A stretch of 64,000 bases of DNA from Chitinophaga sp. GbtcB8. Its GTDB lineage: Bacteria > Bacteroidota > Bacteroidia > Chitinophagales > Chitinophagaceae. Position numbers and translations under genes: made by a program. Location: contig NZ_JAGXJN010000012.1 of NCBI RefSeq assembly GCF_019091455.1, forward strand, positions 62,001 to 126,000. The letters run 5' to 3'. Positions 10,036-18,636 of this stretch are shown here, piece after piece. Below the pieces are notes generated by a model. That model had not been told where the DNA came from, searched no databases, and saw only the letters and a list, made by a program, of their open reading frames with translations. The stretch's first letter is position 1; every line of letters begins with the position of its first letter.

Positions 10036-10749
10036 TCAGGATAGATTCAGCGTATGCGTTTTCAACAGGTTCAATAAAACCTCATACAGCTCCTCGTTCC
10101 GGTGATTATACCGGAACTCGCATTCTTTCAAATGCAGGTACACCGTATTACGGTTCAAACCTTTGAATTTAGCTAAACGATGCTTGGTTAGCCCCCAGAA
10201 AGCATCAATATCCTCTGCAGCAATTCCGTTGCTGCTGTCCCCAATGGTTGTATGCTCCAGGCGGTAAAGCCGGTAATGGCCCAAATCCACCACATTATTG
10301 AAATGGCGCAACCGTTCTGCGGTCCCGAAGGTTTCCAGCACAGAACGGCCCCTTACAATAGCATGGATCATAGCACGGCTTACATCCGGTAAGATTTCCG
10401 TATGCAGACGGTCTGCATGCCGATAAATACCGAATACAATAGGCTTGATAGCACGGCTTACTTCCGGTTTGGCAGCTACGGCAGTATCGCTTCCATTACG
10501 ATAGTCATAATGGTCACGACGCTCCGGCGGACTAATAACCGGTTTCACCACGTGCTCTGCGGGCTGTTGCTGCTCGCAGTACCTGGCTATTTGCTGACGG
10601 ATTTTCTTTAGGTAACTGTTTACAGTTACCCTGCTTACCCCACTGATGTTGGCAATTTGGGTAGCGGTGAGATCTTCAGAGAAAAGCTTTAGGATCTCCT
10701 TAAATTTTCGCTCGGACAAGTGAGCGCCCTTTAAGTACCTGTTTTTCAT
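10036..10749 (-). CDS. catalytically dead ISXO2/IS1595-type transposase derivative
   Basis: This 237-residue protein has an N-terminal helix-turn-helix (about 10-52: FKEILKLFSEDLTATQIANI then VSRVTVNSYLKKIRQQIA) and a C-terminal half matching ISXO2-like transposases: IVFGIYRHADRLHTEILPDV, then FWGLTKHRLAKFKG and LHLKECEFRYNHRNEELY. In active relatives an Asp sits in a VDE motif before this region, a second in a S-D-G/E-W-x-x-Y motif, and a Glu in IESFW. Here the first segment is replaced by VVKPVISPPE, the second by LETFGTAERLRHFNN, and the third reads IDAFW. All three catalytic positions are lost while the frame is intact. I infer a domesticated DNA-binding protein or a decayed but still open gene. 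I recognised no terminal inverted repeats. Confidence 0.75.
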   Translation of the reverse strand: MKNRYLKGAHLSERKFKEILKLFSEDLTATQIANISGVSRVTVNSYLKKIRQQIARYCEQQQPAEHVVKPVISPPERRDHYDYRNGSDTAVAAKPEVSRAIKPIVFGIYRHADRLHTEILPDVSRAMIHAIVRGRSVLETFGTAERLRHFNNVVDLGHYRLYRLEHTTIGDSSNGIAAEDIDAFWGLTKHRLAKFKGLNRNTVYLHLKECEFRYNHRNEELYEVLLNLLKTHTLNLS

Positions 10750-10919
10750 TGAACAAGAAGGTTAGAATGGCACTCTAAACCTCCTACTTTTTAATAAGTA
10801 TGTTGCCTCCTTTTATACAAGTGGTTAAATGGGTGTGATGAATGTGGCATACTAGATTATTTTAGGTAAATAGGTTATCCTGAAAGGGCTTCATTCGTTG
10901 CAACAAGTGCTAAAATGCG

Positions 10920-10949
10920 CACGTCCCGGACCCTCAAGCCCGGGACGTG
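10920..10949 (-). terminator. hairpin after the RND exporter gene
   Basis: Arms CACGTCCCGG (10920-10929) and CCGGGACGTG (10940-10949) form a 10-bp GC-rich stem about 40 bases past the exporter stop. The T-run on the minus strand is weak (CGCATTTT), so termination may be partial. Confidence 0.6.
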
Positions 10950-10988
10950 TTTGATTTAGCAAGCCGCCCTTGTTTAGCTACCTGCTAA

Positions 10989-13391
10989 TTATTTTTTAGC
11001 ATCATTTAATCCCAGCTTGGAAATTTCAACGTCTTTTTCTTCTTCCAGCGGATCAGCGGTTCCTTTTCGCTGTGCCTGTTTTACCAGCGCTTTTTCCATC
11101 CACAATAACAAAGCGGGTAAAATGGTAAGATTAGTGATCATAGCCATGATCAGCGTCAGGGAAGTAAGCCAGCCCAGTGATTTGGTGCCCCCAAACTCAC
11201 TGAAGCTAAAGATCATGAACCCTGCAAACAGGATCAGTGACGTGTAAATAATGCTTAACCCAGTTTCATTTATGGTTTGCTTTACCGTGGCAGATATATC
11301 TGTACCATGGTGCGGCAGCTCCTGCTTAAAGTTCACCAGGAAACGGATGGTAACATCAATGGCTATACCCAGCGCTATACTGAATACCAGTACGGTAGAT
11401 GGTTTTAGCGCAATGCCCGCCCAGCCCATTACACCGGCTGTTACCGCCAGCGGAATAATATTGGGGATAAGGGAGATCAGCAGCATACGCCAGCTGCGGA
11501 ACAGGTACAGCATACACCCGATAATAAGTATAAAAGCCAGCACCACGCTTTCCATTAACCCGTTAATGATAAAGCGGCTGCCTTCCAGGAATATTACGCT
11601 GGTGCCGGTAAAGGATACTTTGTATTGTGCAGTGTCAAAGATCTGGTTCACTTTCGGTTTCAGGGAATCCAGCAGTATAGGCAGCCTGCGGGAGCCTACA
11701 TCCGCCATGCTTACGCTCAGGCGGGCCACCTGCCGGGTACTGTCCATAAAAGAGGCTACCAGCTTGGTAAAGTTGCTGTTGCTGCCATTACCGCCTTTCA
11801 TGCGCAGGTAAGGGGCCAGGAAACCAATGTCAAACTGGTTGGGGATCCGGTAATTGGTGCTATCCCCGTTGTAATAGGCCTGCTTGGCAAATTTAATGCC
11901 TTCCGCCACACTCAGGGGGCGGGCAAAATCCGGCTGGGCGGCAATCAGCTGCGTCAATTCATCCAGCTTGTTCAGCGTTTGCAGCCCTATTACGCCGTTC
12001 TTCTTTTTGGTATCTACAGTGATCTCCAGCGGCATTACCCCGCGGAAGTTCTGCTCAAAGAATTTCAGGTCAGTATATAAACGGTCGCTCTTGGGAATAT
12101 CATCCAGCATATAGGCTTCCGGCCGCAGGCGCAGCATGCCCAATACCGCCATTACCACCATTACCAGGGTTACCAGGTACACCCAGGGGCGGTATTTGAA
12201 CACCAGGGTATTTAACAGGTTCAGCACCGCTTTAAAGGAGCGGTTCTCCAGGTAGCTGGTATGTTTGGTTTTAGGCGGTGGTAAATAGCTGAGTACTGCC
12301 GGCAGGAAAATAAAGGAGATCAGGAAAATGAACATAATGTTCGATCCTGCTACCACACCAAACTCTTTCAGCAGCGGGCTTTTGGTAAAATAAAACACGC
12401 CAAAGCCAATAGCCGCCGTAATGTTGGTGAACAAGGTTACAATACCCATGCGCTGGATCATGCGCACCAGTGCCTCTGTTTTATTATTATTCTTTGCGTA
12501 CTCCGTATGGTACTTATTCAAAAAGTACACACAGTTAGGAATCCCGATTACCACGATCAGGGGCGGGATCAAGGCTGTTAGCAGCGTGATCTTATAACCG
12601 CATAGTTCAATGGTAGCTACAGACCATATTACGCCAATAGCCACTACTATCATGGACATTACCACTGCGCTGAAAGAGCGGAAGAATGCCAGTAATATCA
12701 GCGCCGTTAGTATAAAGGAAAGCTTCAGGAACAGCCGCATTTCATCGGCCACCTTGGTGGCCATAATGGTGCGGATAAGCGGTAAGCCGCTCAGGCGTAC
12801 CTGCGTGTTATGCTTTTTGCCAAATCCATCGGCTATGCTCATGATCTCACTTACCACGCCTATACGTTTGGCGGAGTTCATCACATCCTTATTAATGCGG
12901 ATGGCCATCAGGTAGGCATGCGTATCGGGATTATATAACAGCCCCTGGTAAAAAGGCAAGGACCGGAACACGTTTGCCAGGCTATCCATATCAGCAGCAG
13001 CCACATGATCCGGGAACGCCTGCACCACCATTAGCTTGTGCGTACTGTCATTCTTCACCAGGTTCACGGCAGCGGGTACACTCAGTATGTTCTCTACTGC
13101 TGTAACCTTTTTAATATCCTTATTCAGCTGCACATAATCATTAAAGAACTGCGGTGTAAAAAAGTCTTTGTTCTGCACGCCCAATACCATCATGTTACCA
13201 TCTTCGCCAAACTGCTCATGAAAATGCTGGTAAGTAATAAATTCAGGATTATCCCTTGGTATGGCGCTGCCGTATTCATAGGATAGCTGTACTTTACTGG
13301 CATAATACGCCATAACTGCGGTGCCGGCAAATAATAATAACAATAAAGGTAAGCGGAACTTTAACACCCAACCTGCTAAGCGTTGCCACAT
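10989..13391 (-). CDS. RND-superfamily (MMPL/Patched-like) exporter
   Basis: The frame is open from 13559, but I place the start at the ATG at 13391, giving 800 residues that begin MWQRLAGWVLKFRLPLLLLL; upstream residues lack family character and overlap the opposite promoter region. The protein has the two-fold RND layout: one membrane helix, a large periplasmic loop, five helices, then the same again. The second half carries ALGIAIDVTIRFLVNF, the region where RND proton-relay residues sit. Family members export lipids, hopanoids or other hydrophobic molecules using the proton gradient. No membrane-fusion or outer-membrane partner is adjacent, so it probably acts alone or on a lipid. It is transcribed away from the PorZ-like gene. 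Confidence 0.88.
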   Translation of the reverse strand: MWQRLAGWVLKFRLPLLLLLFAGTAVMAYYASKVQLSYEYGSAIPRDNPEFITYQHFHEQFGEDGNMMVLGVQNKDFFTPQFFNDYVQLNKDIKKVTAVENILSVPAAVNLVKNDSTHKLMVVQAFPDHVAAADMDSLANVFRSLPFYQGLLYNPDTHAYLMAIRINKDVMNSAKRIGVVSEIMSIADGFGKKHNTQVRLSGLPLIRTIMATKVADEMRLFLKLSFILTALILLAFFRSFSAVVMSMIVVAIGVIWSVATIELCGYKITLLTALIPPLIVVIGIPNCVYFLNKYHTEYAKNNNKTEALVRMIQRMGIVTLFTNITAAIGFGVFYFTKSPLLKEFGVVAGSNIMFIFLISFIFLPAVLSYLPPPKTKHTSYLENRSFKAVLNLLNTLVFKYRPWVYLVTLVMVVMAVLGMLRLRPEAYMLDDIPKSDRLYTDLKFFEQNFRGVMPLEITVDTKKKNGVIGLQTLNKLDELTQLIAAQPDFARPLSVAEGIKFAKQAYYNGDSTNYRIPNQFDIGFLAPYLRMKGGNGSNSNFTKLVASFMDSTRQVARLSVSMADVGSRRLPILLDSLKPKVNQIFDTAQYKVSFTGTSVIFLEGSRFIINGLMESVVLAFILIIGCMLYLFRSWRMLLISLIPNIIPLAVTAGVMGWAGIALKPSTVLVFSIALGIAIDVTIRFLVNFKQELPHHGTDISATVKQTINETGLSIIYTSLILFAGFMIFSFSEFGGTKSLGWLTSLTLIMAMITNLTILPALLLWMEKALVKQAQRKGTADPLEEEKDVEISKLGLNDAKK

Positions 13392-13495
13392 AAGGAATTT
13401 TTCATTTTTGTAAATGGCGTAAAGGTAAATAAATAATTTACTAATTTGTTGGTGTGACCGTGCTGCAAATTGGCTAATGATAACGTCAGCAGGCT

Positions 13496-13503
13496 TACAT
13501 TTG
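13496..13503 (+). promoter_or_regulatory. putative -7 box of the PorZ-like gene
   Basis: TACATTTG matches the Bacteroidota -7 consensus TAnnTTTG and lies 33 bases before the chosen start of the PorZ-like gene. It overlaps the first unit of an 8-bp tandem repeat. No clear -33 TTTG is visible at 19-21 bases upstream. Confidence 0.35.
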
Positions 13504-13529
13504 CACATTCGCACATTTGCAAATCCGCA
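13497..13529 (+). repeat. 8-bp tandem repeat (core CATTTGCA)
   Basis: Four imperfect 8-base units run from 13498 to 13529: CATTTGCA, CATTCGCA, CATTTGCA and AATCCGCA. The array lies just upstream of the PorZ-like gene start and overlaps its putative promoter. The same word recurs at about 31.2 kb and 52.6 kb. Confidence 0.75.
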
Positions 13530-13536
13530 CCGTATA

Positions 13537-15816
13537 ATGCGCCCTGTTCTTTTACTCATTCTCTTATTGCTATGCCTGCACCCTTGCCAGGCACAACCCG
13601 TGCCTATAGGGCATTGGCGGGAACATTTGCCCTATATGCAGGCACAAATGGTGGTAAGCGGTACTGATAAGGTATTTTGCGCCACCCCCTACGCCCTGTT
13701 TTCCGTAAGCGCTGAAGATCATGACATTACCCGCTATACCAAACTGAATGGCCTGCACGATGCAGGGATCAGCGCCCTTGGCGCTAATGAGGGCCTGGTG
13801 ATCATTGCTTATGAAAATGGTAATGTAGACCTGCTTCAAAACGAGCAGATCGTTAACATCCCCGACATTTTGCGCAAGAACATACAGGGCGATAAAACCA
13901 TTCACCGTGTTTTCTTTAACAAAGGCCTGGCCTGGTTATGCACCGGCTTTGGAATAGTACTGGTAAATACTGCTAAACAGGAAATTGCAGATACCTACAT
14001 TATTGGCGACAACGGCGCCTATACCGCTACCTATGCCGTTACCACAGACGGCGCTTATTTTTACGCAGCCACTGCCAGCGGTATTAAACGTGCACCGGTT
14101 AGCGGCAGCAATTTAGCCAATTACCAAAACTGGGAACCCCTGATGCAGGGCCTGCGCAGCACAGCCGTGCAGGAGGTAGTGTACCTGCAAAACCGCCTTA
14201 TTTGCCGGCAGGGCGATAGCCTTTTCCAATGGCAGCAAAACACCTGGGCGCCCTGGTATACAGACGGATGGCAGCTGAATAACCTGAGCCTGAACGGCAA
14301 CCAGCTGCTGCTCTGCGAATTACAGCCTGCCACCCAGGCTGCCCGCGTACTAAGCCTGGATGGCAATGCCGCCATTACCGCCACCTTACAAAATGAGCTG
14401 ATCAAAACGCCGGCACAGGCTACCGCGCTTGGTATGGACATCTGGATAGCAGATGCGCAAAACGGGCTGCTGTTATATGATGGGAATAGTTTTACCCGCC
14501 TTACGCCCAATGCCCCCGCAGCTATTGCCGGCGGCAACCTGTTATTCATTAACAACAGCCTGTGGGCAACTGCCGGCGCGGTAAACAGCAGCTGGACCGC
14601 TACGGGTAACCGTAACGGTTATTTTGTATTTGAAAATGAGGAGTGGCATAACTATAATTACAGCACACAGCCTTACCTGGATGCCCTTACTGACCTGCTG
14701 CCCGTTGCGGCCGATGCTGCCGGCAACCGTTACATAGGCTCCTTTGGCAAAGGCCTGCTGGCGCTGGATGCGGCCGGCAGCCATTCCATTATTCAACAGC
14801 CCACCTTACCAGGTGCGCTGGACGATCCGCTGGCCTGCCGTGTAAGCGGGCTGGCAACGGATCTGAACGGTAACCTTTGGGCAACCATTTACGGTGCGTA
14901 TAATGATGTGCTGGTAAAAAAACCCGATAACACCTGGAGCAGCTTCCGCATTCCCTATGCGCATACCGCCAATGCAGTAAGTGATATACTGATAGATGAT
15001 TACGACCAGAAGTGGATCATTTCCCCGCGGGAGAATGGGCTGTTTGTATTTAATCACGGCAGCGACCTGGCAAATACGGCTGATGACCACTGGATGTTTT
15101 ACCGCAGCGGTGCGGCCCAGGGCAACCTGCCCACGAATGACGTACGCTGCCTGGCAAAAGATAAAGATGGCTGGATATGGGCAGGCACCTCACAAGGCAT
15201 TGCCATTTTTCCCTGCGCACAAAATGTATTCAGCAGCGGTTGCAGCGCTTACCTGCCCATTGTACAGCAGGATAATTTTGCCGGTTACCTGTTCCGCGAT
15301 GAGCAGGTGAACGCCATTGCTGTTGATGGCGCTAACCAGAAATGGGTAGCCACGCAGAACGGCGTATGGCTGATTAACCCTGCCGGTGAAAAAATACTGC
15401 TGCATTTTAGTACGGATAACAGTCCCCTGCCGGATAATGCGGTAAATAAAATTGCCATTAACCCCACTACCGGCGAAGTATTTTTTGCCACCCGCTTAGG
15501 CCTGGTATCTTACCGGGCCAATGCTACAGAAGGTGCGCCCGGTATGCAAAAAGACAGTGTGCTGGTATTTCCCAACCCTGTGCCCAGCCAGTACAGCGGC
15601 ACCGTTGCCATTCGTGGACTGGTACAAAACGCCCGGGTAAAGATCACAGACATCAGTGGCAGGCTGGTATTTGAAACCCGTGCCCAGGGCGGGCAGGCAG
15701 TATGGAATGGGCAGGACTACACGGGCCACCGCCCGCAAAGCGGCATTTACCTGGTATTTGCAACAGACGATACTGGTGTTGAACACCTGGTAACAAAGAT
15801 TGCGTTTATTAATTAG
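13537..15816 (+). CDS. porZ: PorZ-like T9SS surface protein with beta-propellers and sorting domain
   Basis: I chose the ATG at 13537 because it gives a clean signal peptide (MRPVLLLILLLLCLHPCQAQ) and a 759-residue protein, close to the length known for PorZ. The N-terminal half begins PVPIGHWREHLPYMQAQMVV, the recognisable start of the PorZ propeller; repeats such as IWAGTSQGIAIF and KWVATQNGVWLI mark two-component-regulator-type propeller blades. The last about 85 residues are a type A T9SS C-terminal domain (VLVFPNPVPSQYSG, ITDISGRLVFE, SGIYLV). PorZ is part of the outer-membrane attachment complex of the T9SS. It is followed by recO on the same strand after a heptad-repeat spacer. Confidence 0.82.
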   Translation: MRPVLLLILLLLCLHPCQAQPVPIGHWREHLPYMQAQMVVSGTDKVFCATPYALFSVSAEDHDITRYTKLNGLHDAGISALGANEGLVIIAYENGNVDLLQNEQIVNIPDILRKNIQGDKTIHRVFFNKGLAWLCTGFGIVLVNTAKQEIADTYIIGDNGAYTATYAVTTDGAYFYAATASGIKRAPVSGSNLANYQNWEPLMQGLRSTAVQEVVYLQNRLICRQGDSLFQWQQNTWAPWYTDGWQLNNLSLNGNQLLLCELQPATQAARVLSLDGNAAITATLQNELIKTPAQATALGMDIWIADAQNGLLLYDGNSFTRLTPNAPAAIAGGNLLFINNSLWATAGAVNSSWTATGNRNGYFVFENEEWHNYNYSTQPYLDALTDLLPVAADAAGNRYIGSFGKGLLALDAAGSHSIIQQPTLPGALDDPLACRVSGLATDLNGNLWATIYGAYNDVLVKKPDNTWSSFRIPYAHTANAVSDILIDDYDQKWIISPRENGLFVFNHGSDLANTADDHWMFYRSGAAQGNLPTNDVRCLAKDKDGWIWAGTSQGIAIFPCAQNVFSSGCSAYLPIVQQDNFAGYLFRDEQVNAIAVDGANQKWVATQNGVWLINPAGEKILLHFSTDNSPLPDNAVNKIAINPTTGEVFFATRLGLVSYRANATEGAPGMQKDSVLVFPNPVPSQYSGTVAIRGLVQNARVKITDISGRLVFETRAQGGQAVWNGQDYTGHRPQSGIYLVFATDDTGVEHLVTKIAFIN

Positions 15817-15921
15817 CTTTTAGCTGTTAGCCTTTGGCTGTTAGCTATGTATATTTATATTAAATTTAGCGCTCTTGTTGCCTGCAGCTAAAAGCTAATG
15901 GCTAAGAGCTAAGCGCTTAAA
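15813..15921. repeat. inverted heptad-repeat element (core GCTAAnn)
   Basis: The left arm, 15813-15847, is five consecutive 7-base units of form TTAGCnn (one unit TTGGCTG). The right arm, 15887-15921, is five 7-base units of form GCTAAnn (the last is GCTTAAA). The arms are inverted and separated by 39 bases; 15813-15826 pairs perfectly with 15885-15898 over 14 bp. The element fills the porZ-recO spacer and could act as a hairpin that ends or trims the porZ transcript. Confidence 0.85.
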
Positions 15922-15923
15922 TC

Positions 15924-16661
15924 ATGTTACACAAAACACGCGGCATAGTATTAAGAGTGGTGAAGTATGGTGATACCAGCGTGATCGCAAATATTTTCAC
16001 AGAGCTTTTCGGCATTCAATCCTATATGGTGAATGGCGTGCGCAGCTCCAAACCCCAGGCAGCCAAAGGCAACCTGCTGCAGCCCGGTAATATACTGGAG
16101 CTGGTGGTATACCACCAGGAGCAAAAGAACCTGCAGCGCATTTCAGAATTTAAATCCGGCTACATTTATACCGCCCTGCATTTTAACGTGGTAAAGAACA
16201 CGGTAGCATTGTACATGATAGAGCTGCTGCAGCGCTGCCTTAAACAACCGGAACAACAGCTGGAGCTTTATTATTTGGCAGAACATGCCTTACAGCTGTT
16301 AGACAGCAGCGAGCCGCCTGTTGCAGCTAACCTGCCTTTATTTTTTACGCTGAAGCTGGCGGAAATGCTGGGGTTCCGGCTTAATGGCCGCTGTACGGAA
16401 TATACGCCTTACTTGGATCTGCAGGAAGGTACGTTTGTAGATCTGCCCCCGCACCATGTTAACCACTTAGACCATGCCAGCAGTGAGCTTACAGACATGC
16501 TGTTCCACTGCCAGGAGCTGCAGGCGCTGGGCGCCATAGCTATGACCAAGGAGCGGAGAAGAAAGTTATTGTATTCCTACCTGGATTTTCTAAAGCTGCA
16601 CATGCCTGATTTTACAGAGCTGCATTCTCCGTCTATACTGCACGAGATCCTGGATGCGTGA
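15924..16661 (+). CDS. recO: DNA repair protein RecO
   Basis: This 245-residue protein fits RecO in length. It begins LHKTRGIVLRVVKYGDTSVIANIFTE, the RecO N-terminal OB-fold signature in which incoming DNA is bound, followed by GVRSSKPQAAKGNLLQPGN. RecO works with RecR to load RecA on SSB-coated single-stranded DNA during gap repair. The usual zinc-finger cysteines of some RecO proteins are not visible, which is common in this phylum. The ATG at 15924 directly follows the heptad-repeat element. It is convergent with lpxH, whose stop is 13 bases away. Confidence 0.93.
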   Translation: MLHKTRGIVLRVVKYGDTSVIANIFTELFGIQSYMVNGVRSSKPQAAKGNLLQPGNILELVVYHQEQKNLQRISEFKSGYIYTALHFNVVKNTVALYMIELLQRCLKQPEQQLELYYLAEHALQLLDSSEPPVAANLPLFFTLKLAEMLGFRLNGRCTEYTPYLDLQEGTFVDLPPHHVNHLDHASSELTDMLFHCQELQALGAIAMTKERRRKLLYSYLDFLKLHMPDFTELHSPSILHEILDA

Positions 16662-16674
16662 GGAAAGCTAATAG

Positions 16675-17442
16675 TTATCTCTCATATTTCTTTAGCGCTG
16701 TTGTTTCCCCGTCAAACACGGCGTAGGTAAAGTAGTTGATCCAGTCGCCCAGGTTAATATAGCGGCTGTCAGGGCCTACCTTCAGGTCCAGCGGCAGGTG
16801 GCGGTGCCCATAAATGAAGTAATCAAAATGCTCTTTTTGTAAGATCTCTTTGCTGTAAATGGCCAGCCATTCATTTTCCTCGCCTAAGAATTTTTCCAGC
16901 TCTCCGCCGGTAGCAGCGCGGCTTTTGCGGCTAAAGTAATTGGCCAGCCCAATACCCCAGGAAGGGTGCAGCACGGAAAACAGCCAGCGGCATACGGGGT
17001 TACGGAATACTTTTTTCAGAAATTTATAACCATGGTCGCCAGGGCCTAAGCCATCACCATGGCCAATATAAAAACGTTTACTGCCTAAGGTATAGGTTTG
17101 CGGCTCAAAGTATACGGGAATGCTCAGCTCATCTTCAAAGTAACCATTCATCCACATATCATGGTTACCAATGAATACGGAAATACCAATGCCTTTATCA
17201 GATAATTCCGCCAGCTTGCCTAACAGCCGTGTATATCCTTTAGGGATCACCTGCTTATATTCAAACCAGAAATCAAACAGGTCGCCTACTAAAAAAATAT
17301 GCTGTGCATCTTCCGCTATTTCATCCAGCCATTTTATAATGATCTTCTCTCTCTCCCGGCTGGCAGCCATATTGGGCGCTCCCAGGTGAAAGTCGGACGC
17401 GAAGTAGATCTTTTTATTAACAGGCAGTAGTATGTGATGCAC
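16675..17442 (-). CDS. lpxH: UDP-2,3-diacylglucosamine diphosphatase-type metallophosphoesterase
   Basis: This 255-residue protein carries all the metallophosphoesterase motifs: SDFHLG, GDLFDFW, GNHD, GHGD and GHRH, which bind the two metal ions. The GDLFDFWFEY and ANYFSRKSR stretches fit the LpxH group, which cleaves UDP-2,3-diacylglucosamine to lipid X in lipid A synthesis at the cytoplasmic face of the membrane. The only usable start is GTG at 17442. It is followed by a lipoprotein gene in the opposite transcriptional order (that gene lies upstream on the same strand). A short AATAATT heptad array lies just upstream. Confidence 0.85.
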   Translation of the reverse strand: MHHILLPVNKKIYFASDFHLGAPNMAASREREKIIIKWLDEIAEDAQHIFLVGDLFDFWFEYKQVIPKGYTRLLGKLAELSDKGIGISVFIGNHDMWMNGYFEDELSIPVYFEPQTYTLGSKRFYIGHGDGLGPGDHGYKFLKKVFRNPVCRWLFSVLHPSWGIGLANYFSRKSRAATGGELEKFLGEENEWLAIYSKEILQKEHFDYFIYGHRHLPLDLKVGPDSRYINLGDWINYFTYAVFDGETTALKKYER

Positions 17443-17451
17443 GAAAAAATG

Positions 17452-17479
17452 AATAATTAATAGTTAATAATCTTAATTC
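17452..17479. repeat. short heptad array (AATAATT)
   Basis: Three 7-base units (AATAATT, AATAGTT, AATAATC) run from 17452 to 17472, followed by TTAATTC. The array lies between the 17473-17913 lipoprotein gene, whose stop it touches, and the lpxH start. Confidence 0.5.
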
Positions 17480-17913
17480 CCCTCACCCATGTTCGCGTTT
17501 TGATACTCCTCCCGAACGTTGGTAACATCAATCTTCACCGGGTCATCAAAACCATTAAATAAAAATACTTCCCACGCATACTTGGATTTGTTCAGGTCAA
17601 TGGAAAATATTTCGCCATTGCGTTTTATAAAGTGCAGCTTATACTGGCTGGTGGGTATGATCTTTACTTTCTGTTGGGTAATGAACTGCCTGGCCTCGTT
17701 CATGTACTGCTGGTTGGTGGCTACAATACCATCAAAATCCTTAGCGCCAAAATCAACTTTCAGCTGGCGCAGCTTGCCCGGGCCGGGCGTATAAAATACT
17801 GCACAGCGTTCTTTAATTTCCAGCATGCCGGTTTCGCTGCTGTCAGCGCCACCGCCTGCATTACAGGAAAACAGGGAAAAAAGGATGGCTGCCGCAATGA
17901 GGACCTTCGTCAT
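17473..17913 (-). CDS. small lipoprotein of unknown function
   Basis: I do not recognise this 146-residue protein. It has a short hydrophobic signal and a lipobox LFSC (Cys17) followed by NAGGGADSS, so it is probably a lipoprotein facing the periplasm. The mature part is mixed charged/hydrophobic with predicted alternating strands (FSIDLNKSKYAWEVFLFNGF) and no repeats or metal motif. It lies between the LUD gene and lpxH on the same strand, but a hairpin at 17936-17968 separates it from the LUD gene, so it may have its own promoter. Confidence 0.75.
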   Translation of the reverse strand: MTKVLIAAAILFSLFSCNAGGGADSSETGMLEIKERCAVFYTPGPGKLRQLKVDFGAKDFDGIVATNQQYMNEARQFITQQKVKIIPTSQYKLHFIKRNGEIFSIDLNKSKYAWEVFLFNGFDDPVKIDVTNVREEYQNANMGEGN

Positions 17914-17935
17914 AGATCGATAATATGCTTAACAG

Positions 17936-17968
17936 AACAGCGTCCCGATAAGCTACCAGGACGCTGTT
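17936..17968 (-). terminator. hairpin after the rsfS-ftsH-LUD cluster
   Basis: Arms AACAGCGTCC (17936-17945) and GGACGCTGTT (17959-17968) form a 10-bp stem with a 13-base loop about 25 bases past the LUD stop. The T-tract on the minus strand is poor. Confidence 0.6.
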
Positions 17969-17994
17969 GTATGATTACTTAAATATGTTCTATC

Positions 17995-18630
17995 CTATTC
18001 ATCCACCAGGAACACGTATACTTCCTTGGGGCCATGTACCCCCACTACCAGTGTTTTTTCAATATCTGCCGTACGGCTGGGACCTGTTGCAAAGGAAATG
18101 GCCGAAGGCAGCTCCCCATTATAACGGTCCTTTAAGCGGTTAATGGCATCTTTCAGATCAAACACCAGCTGGTGTGTATAAGCTATTACCAGGTGTACCG
18201 GCGTATATACCGGCAATGCCCGGCCTGATGGCTGTGCCGCGCTCAGTACCATGGTACCGGTGCGGGCTATTAAATATTCACAGTCGGTAATGGCTGCTTC
18301 GGCGGTATGCATATCGCCCTTATTAATAAAGGGCAGCTGCCCCAGCTTAAAGGCTTTTAGTAAAGCCGGTGTCTGGCAATATACCTGGCTCCACTCTTTA
18401 TGTTCGGCCAGCGCCTGCAGGTTCTCCACCAGCTCCTGTTTGCTGGTGCAGTAAATAAACTTACCCTGCAAACGGGCAAATTCTTCTGCAAACTTCAGCT
18501 CCAGGCCTTCGTTCTCCGTTTTAAAAACGGAATTGTTGCCTTCCGAATTAGGGAAAGGCAACTGTACCGATTGACTTAATGCATTCCGTACCCGTTTAAG
18601 AATATTCTCTTTAGCAGGGGAGATCTTCAT
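17995..18630 (-). CDS. LUD (LutC/YkgG-type) domain protein
   Basis: This 211-residue protein has the LUD-domain signature near its C-terminus: ATGPSRTADIEKTLVVGVHG followed by PKEVYVFLVDE, with AEAAITDCEYLIARTGT earlier. LutC proteins take part in L-lactate oxidation with LutA and LutB, but neither partner is present here. Members sitting alone next to ftsH are usual in Bacteroidota and their role is not settled. It starts at an ATG 6 bases after the ftsH stop, so the two are almost certainly co-transcribed. Confidence 0.85.
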   Translation of the reverse strand: MKISPAKENILKRVRNALSQSVQLPFPNSEGNNSVFKTENEGLELKFAEEFARLQGKFIYCTSKQELVENLQALAEHKEWSQVYCQTPALLKAFKLGQLPFINKGDMHTAEAAITDCEYLIARTGTMVLSAAQPSGRALPVYTPVHLVIAYTHQLVFDLKDAINRLKDRYNGELPSAISFATGPSRTADIEKTLVVGVHGPKEVYVFLVDE

Positions 18631-18636
18631 ATCCCA

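Noticed and set aside
9950..10830. Terminal inverted repeats of an insertion sequence around the transposase-derived gene
   Set aside because: I compared the flanks by eye and found no matching ends or target duplication, so I list only the gene.
13497..13529. Possible CRISPR-like array
   Set aside because: Units are 8 bases with no spacers, and no cas genes occur in the window; it is a simple tandem repeat.
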